The translations under genes and the position numbers were made by a program. A stretch of DNA of 64,000 nucleotides from Phylloscopus collybita (Eukaryota; Chordata; Aves; Passeriformes; Phylloscopidae). The DNA lies in contig JAJNNQ010000003.1 in assembly GCA_027886175.1 (NCBI GenBank), positions 2,936,001 to 3,000,000 on the forward strand, read 5' to 3'. This document shows positions 60,817-64,000 of the stretch, piece after piece; positions within the stretch are counted from its first letter, which is position 1, and each line of letters begins with the position of its first letter. The notes under the pieces were generated by a model. The model made no database searches. It had not been told where the DNA came from and saw nothing but the letters and a program-made list of their open reading frames with translations.

Positions 60817-63431
60817 AGAACTCAACATGAAATTTTATGTCTCAGCTCCTCCTTTCCATCTTTTGCTTGCCTGTTCTCTTAGAAGGGACTGGAGCAGTAA
60901 CTGTAGCCACCACAGAGAACATGAAATCCATGGAATCCAGGCAATATCCTCGTTTTCTCAAGGAGAGAGGGCACATCTTTTTACAGAGGAGGTAGCTTTG
61001 GTGTTAGGAAACCCTATGGCTGTAGAATCATTTGGATTTAAAAACCAGGAGGGCAGCCCCTAACTAAATATCTCTGCAGGGAATTTTTAACTGAAATTCC
61101 TCAGTGCTGGAGAATAATTTAATGTCACTAGAGTGGACTTGACGGAAACAGCTGCTATGTCTCAAACCTTGCTAAAATTGTTACACTTCATCTTGATTTT
61201 TCTGTTTCCCCCAGCAAGAACTGGTTTGTCTGCTGCTGATAAGCTGGAATTGATTCTGGGTTTGTGTCAACCAAGGCAAAGTCAAGGGGAAGATTTTGGT
61301 CTGTGGTGTAGGAGAAATCAAAATACGGCAAAGATAAGATGCAAAGTCTGATTTCGAGATGTTTAGAGAGGAAATAATGAACTCAAATAAACTATCATCT
61401 CTTTTTGCTTAGTAAAGAAGAAGTGAAAATAGCAAGAATATTTTCTGCTCTGTTCTTTCAGGGCTGGTTTAGGTTAGAAGCCCATTTATTAACAACCAGA
61501 GAGTTATTTTATATCTTTTCTGTATGAAAGTTGGATTTACCAGTGTTCTCCCCAATCCACGGCAATCAAGAAGTTTTTAGGACTGATAATTATTATTTTA
61601 AGGCTGGTTTTCCCTTATTGTTACTCTATGGGGGAAAAAGAAAAAAAGAATTTTTTTACTCTGGATTAGATTATTTCAGATTCCTGCCCAAACTTCTTTC
61701 TTGGAGACTCCAAAAACACAACTCACGGTTTTTAAAGGCAATTTCTCATTTGCATTCACAATTAACCACAGACACAAATATTCATCTGCCTGCCTGCCTG
61801 CCTCCCTGCCTTTAACAATCAGGCCCAGCAAAAAGATAAACTAAGCCCTGCTTTCTCTGCTCATGTTTAATACAGGCAAAAAAAAAAAAAATTATAAATA
61901 GAATATAATATGAAACCCACATGTGGATATGCAAATCAGGTTGTGCTGCACTTTAATGGTCAGTAACAGGTTTTTTGGGATTTGTTTTTTTGGTAATTAA
62001 TGGGACCAGCTGCTAAAGAGAGTGCTAATACTGGTAGGGGAGTAAGATTCAAGGAGGCAACCCTGTGTGAATAATAACCTAAGTACCCATTTAACTTTAA
62101 GCACTTCTTTATGGGCCTGGAGTTAATGGCTTTACACATTTGGTCAAAGTTAAGCATATGTTTAATGCTTCCCTGAATTAGAAATTAGATCTTTGAACTT
62201 CAGTTTTGCTTACACTCTGGATTATTCTGTCGGTGGGTTCATTTGGGGAAGAGAGGGAAAATAGCAGTCATTCAAAATGATATCTTTTTGTAATTAAATG
62301 TTGCCTGTACAGTATATTCAGCACATCAGCAATTAACATTTTTCTTCTTAATGTATATTTGACTGTAAAACAGCCATTAAATGGGAGTAACTGTACAATT
62401 GTTTCATTAAGATTTCCTCTTTCTCCAATCCAAGAAAAACTGCTCGAAGATAACAGAATAAAATAACACTGACTCCAGTTTCCTATTAAATATCTCAATG
62501 TTCATGGTTTAGGCTTAGCTTTTGCTTTGTGTAACCTGGCAACTCATCATAACCAACTCTCATAAATCATCATTTATTAGAACTGATAATTTATTTGCAG
62601 AAAAACACTGATTTATCCTAATAAATGATATTTATTTATCATTTGAACACCTTCATATGCACTGTACTTATTGGGAATTGAGGAGATCAATGCCCTTTTC
62701 AACATTTAAAGGCCATTCCACTTGCTCACAGTCTTCAGTTTTCAATATACACATATTTCCAAACATCTCCTGCTTTATATCTGCAAGCAGTTCTTAGACC
62801 CCAAATCCAGGTTTAGACTCATCAAACAAACCAGAAAGTCATGTGTCGTTAGACAGAAAACTCTTGACCTCTAAGAAATCGTACAGGATCATCAGAAGTC
62901 TTCAATAAATAATTTGTAGGGCATTTTCTGCTTTAAAACCTGGGAAATCGGGATTCTGTCCACAAAAATCAGAATTTATCTCCCCAAGAACCTCACCAGT
63001 CAAATCTAAACACTGGCAGGAAATCCAGCTCCAATTATCCTTACCAGACTCTTCCAAGTTTACTTCATCCTCCTGTCCCTATAACCACATTTGTGTTATT
63101 TCATATTGATATTAGACATGTATTGTTATTCTAATAGCTCATTATCGGCCTCACAATGCTAATTATGGCAATTCAGTTTGTAATCCCATCTGTTCACTTT
63201 GCACAGTTGTTTATTTTCTTTCCCGCTTTCAAAATACTCTTGGTTTGTAATTAATCACGCGTTTTTGACTTTTTTAATTAGAGATTTGCAGGTTTACTCC
63301 AAAATTAAGTATCAGGAGGGATAAACAAGAGCTGACACGGCCCTGCAAAGAGAAAATATTTTTGTGGTTTTGGTGATCAAATGATTGAAAAAATAAGTGT
63401 GGCTGTAAATGAGTGAGGGAACAGCTGAGTA

Positions 63432-63462
<31 letters not shown>

Positions 63463-64000
63463 GATCCTTTGCTGTAATAAAATATTCTTGGAGAAGGCTG
63501 AAAAAATATTCCTGTTTCTTATTCTATAAAAATAGAATTTTTATTTTATTCCATAAAATAAAAATATTTTATGCTTGGAGCTAAAGTAGGCTTTGCATCA
63601 GCTGTATGTTGGATTTTTATTGCAGAAAATTTGGTATTGTGCTTGTTCCTACTTGGTCCTTTCCTTTGGAGAGTTGACCTGTTGGGACAGAGGAAATGAA
63701 AATGTGGTGTAGGGAAGATCCTAAAATGCTGCAATGTGCCTATAGCAGCACATATTTATTGTCTTGTCTGTACTGTTTATGTTGTTTGACAAAATCCTGC
63801 ACAGGTGTGACTCTGATTCCTACAGATCAGGGTGGTTTTGTTGATGGGAATCTACTTCTTCATCTTCTGGGACAGCTGAGACTCTGAGGACAGCACAGAA
63901 ATAACAATAATTAGAATTACTTTAATAGACAATTCCCCCACTCCTTTTGGTAAATGTTCAGGGAGGGAAGAACGGGGTGAAGAACTTTCCAGAAAGCTGA
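60817..64000. other. Gene-free stretch to the window end
   Basis: AT-rich unique sequence with A tracts near 61879 and 63440 and a short (CTGC)n at 61788. The parts 62250-62680 and 63060-63310 hold many TAAT, ATTA and AATAAAT motifs and no repeats and may be conserved non-coding elements. A strong acceptor at 61215 opens a 44-codon frame, but no donor follows. Confidence 0.4.

Noticed and set aside
61216..61351. 44-codon frame after a strong acceptor (ttctgtttcccccag), with AATAAA at about 61385
   Set aside because: It could be a terminal exon, but it is 25 kb from the other putative exons, its start phase has no partner, and nothing else supports it.

Overview
The window is eukaryotic, vertebrate and almost certainly avian. 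It holds most of a butyrylcholinesterase gene (BCHE) on the minus strand, and the rest is AT-rich non-coding DNA full of CR1 LINE fragments and solo retroviral LTRs. The CR1 tails and LTR types look like those of songbirds (Passeriformes). That lineage call is inference from pattern recognition, not from a database search.

Layout. Positions 1-8503 are the proximal part of BCHE intron 2, with one CR1 and a 50-base T tract. Positions 8504-10025 are BCHE exon 2, which encodes the signal peptide and about 83% of the enzyme, including the whole catalytic triad. Positions 10026-13114 are intron 1. Positions 13115 to about 13236 are the non-coding exon 1, which carries a 9-codon upstream ORF and lies just below a weak promoter region. 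Exons 3 and 4 (C-terminal tail and tetramerisation helix) are not in the window; they should lie to the left of position 1.

From about 13.5 kb to 64 kb lies the BCHE upstream flank, gene-poor or gene-free. It contains at least four LTR types. (a) A short type of about 300 bp with 6-bp target duplications, at 27.2, 46.3, 53.2 and 60.5 kb plus a fragment at 44.8 kb. (b) A 550-565 bp type, present as two inverted copies at 15.9-17.3 kb and as a copy nested inside a short LTR at 46.4-46.9 kb. (c) A 560-775 bp type at 38.9 and 57.0 kb. (d) An abutting inverted pair at 39.7-40.5 kb. A further probable LTR lies at 19.9-20.5 kb. There is also a 0.95-kb minisatellite whose unit contains two palindromes (49.8-50.7 kb), long (TTCC)n and (GGAAA)n arrays, and a direct duplication of about 235 bp (30.4 and 31.9 kb).

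The most open question is a set of exon-like segments on the plus strand at 30.2, 33.8 and 36.3 kb. They have good splice signals, compatible phases and protein-like translations, but I do not recognise the product. They could be part of an undescribed gene transcribed away from BCHE, or chance. Apart from these and BCHE I see no credible coding sequence: most ORFs here are translations of repeats or LTRs. No tRNA, rRNA or CRISPR array was seen.
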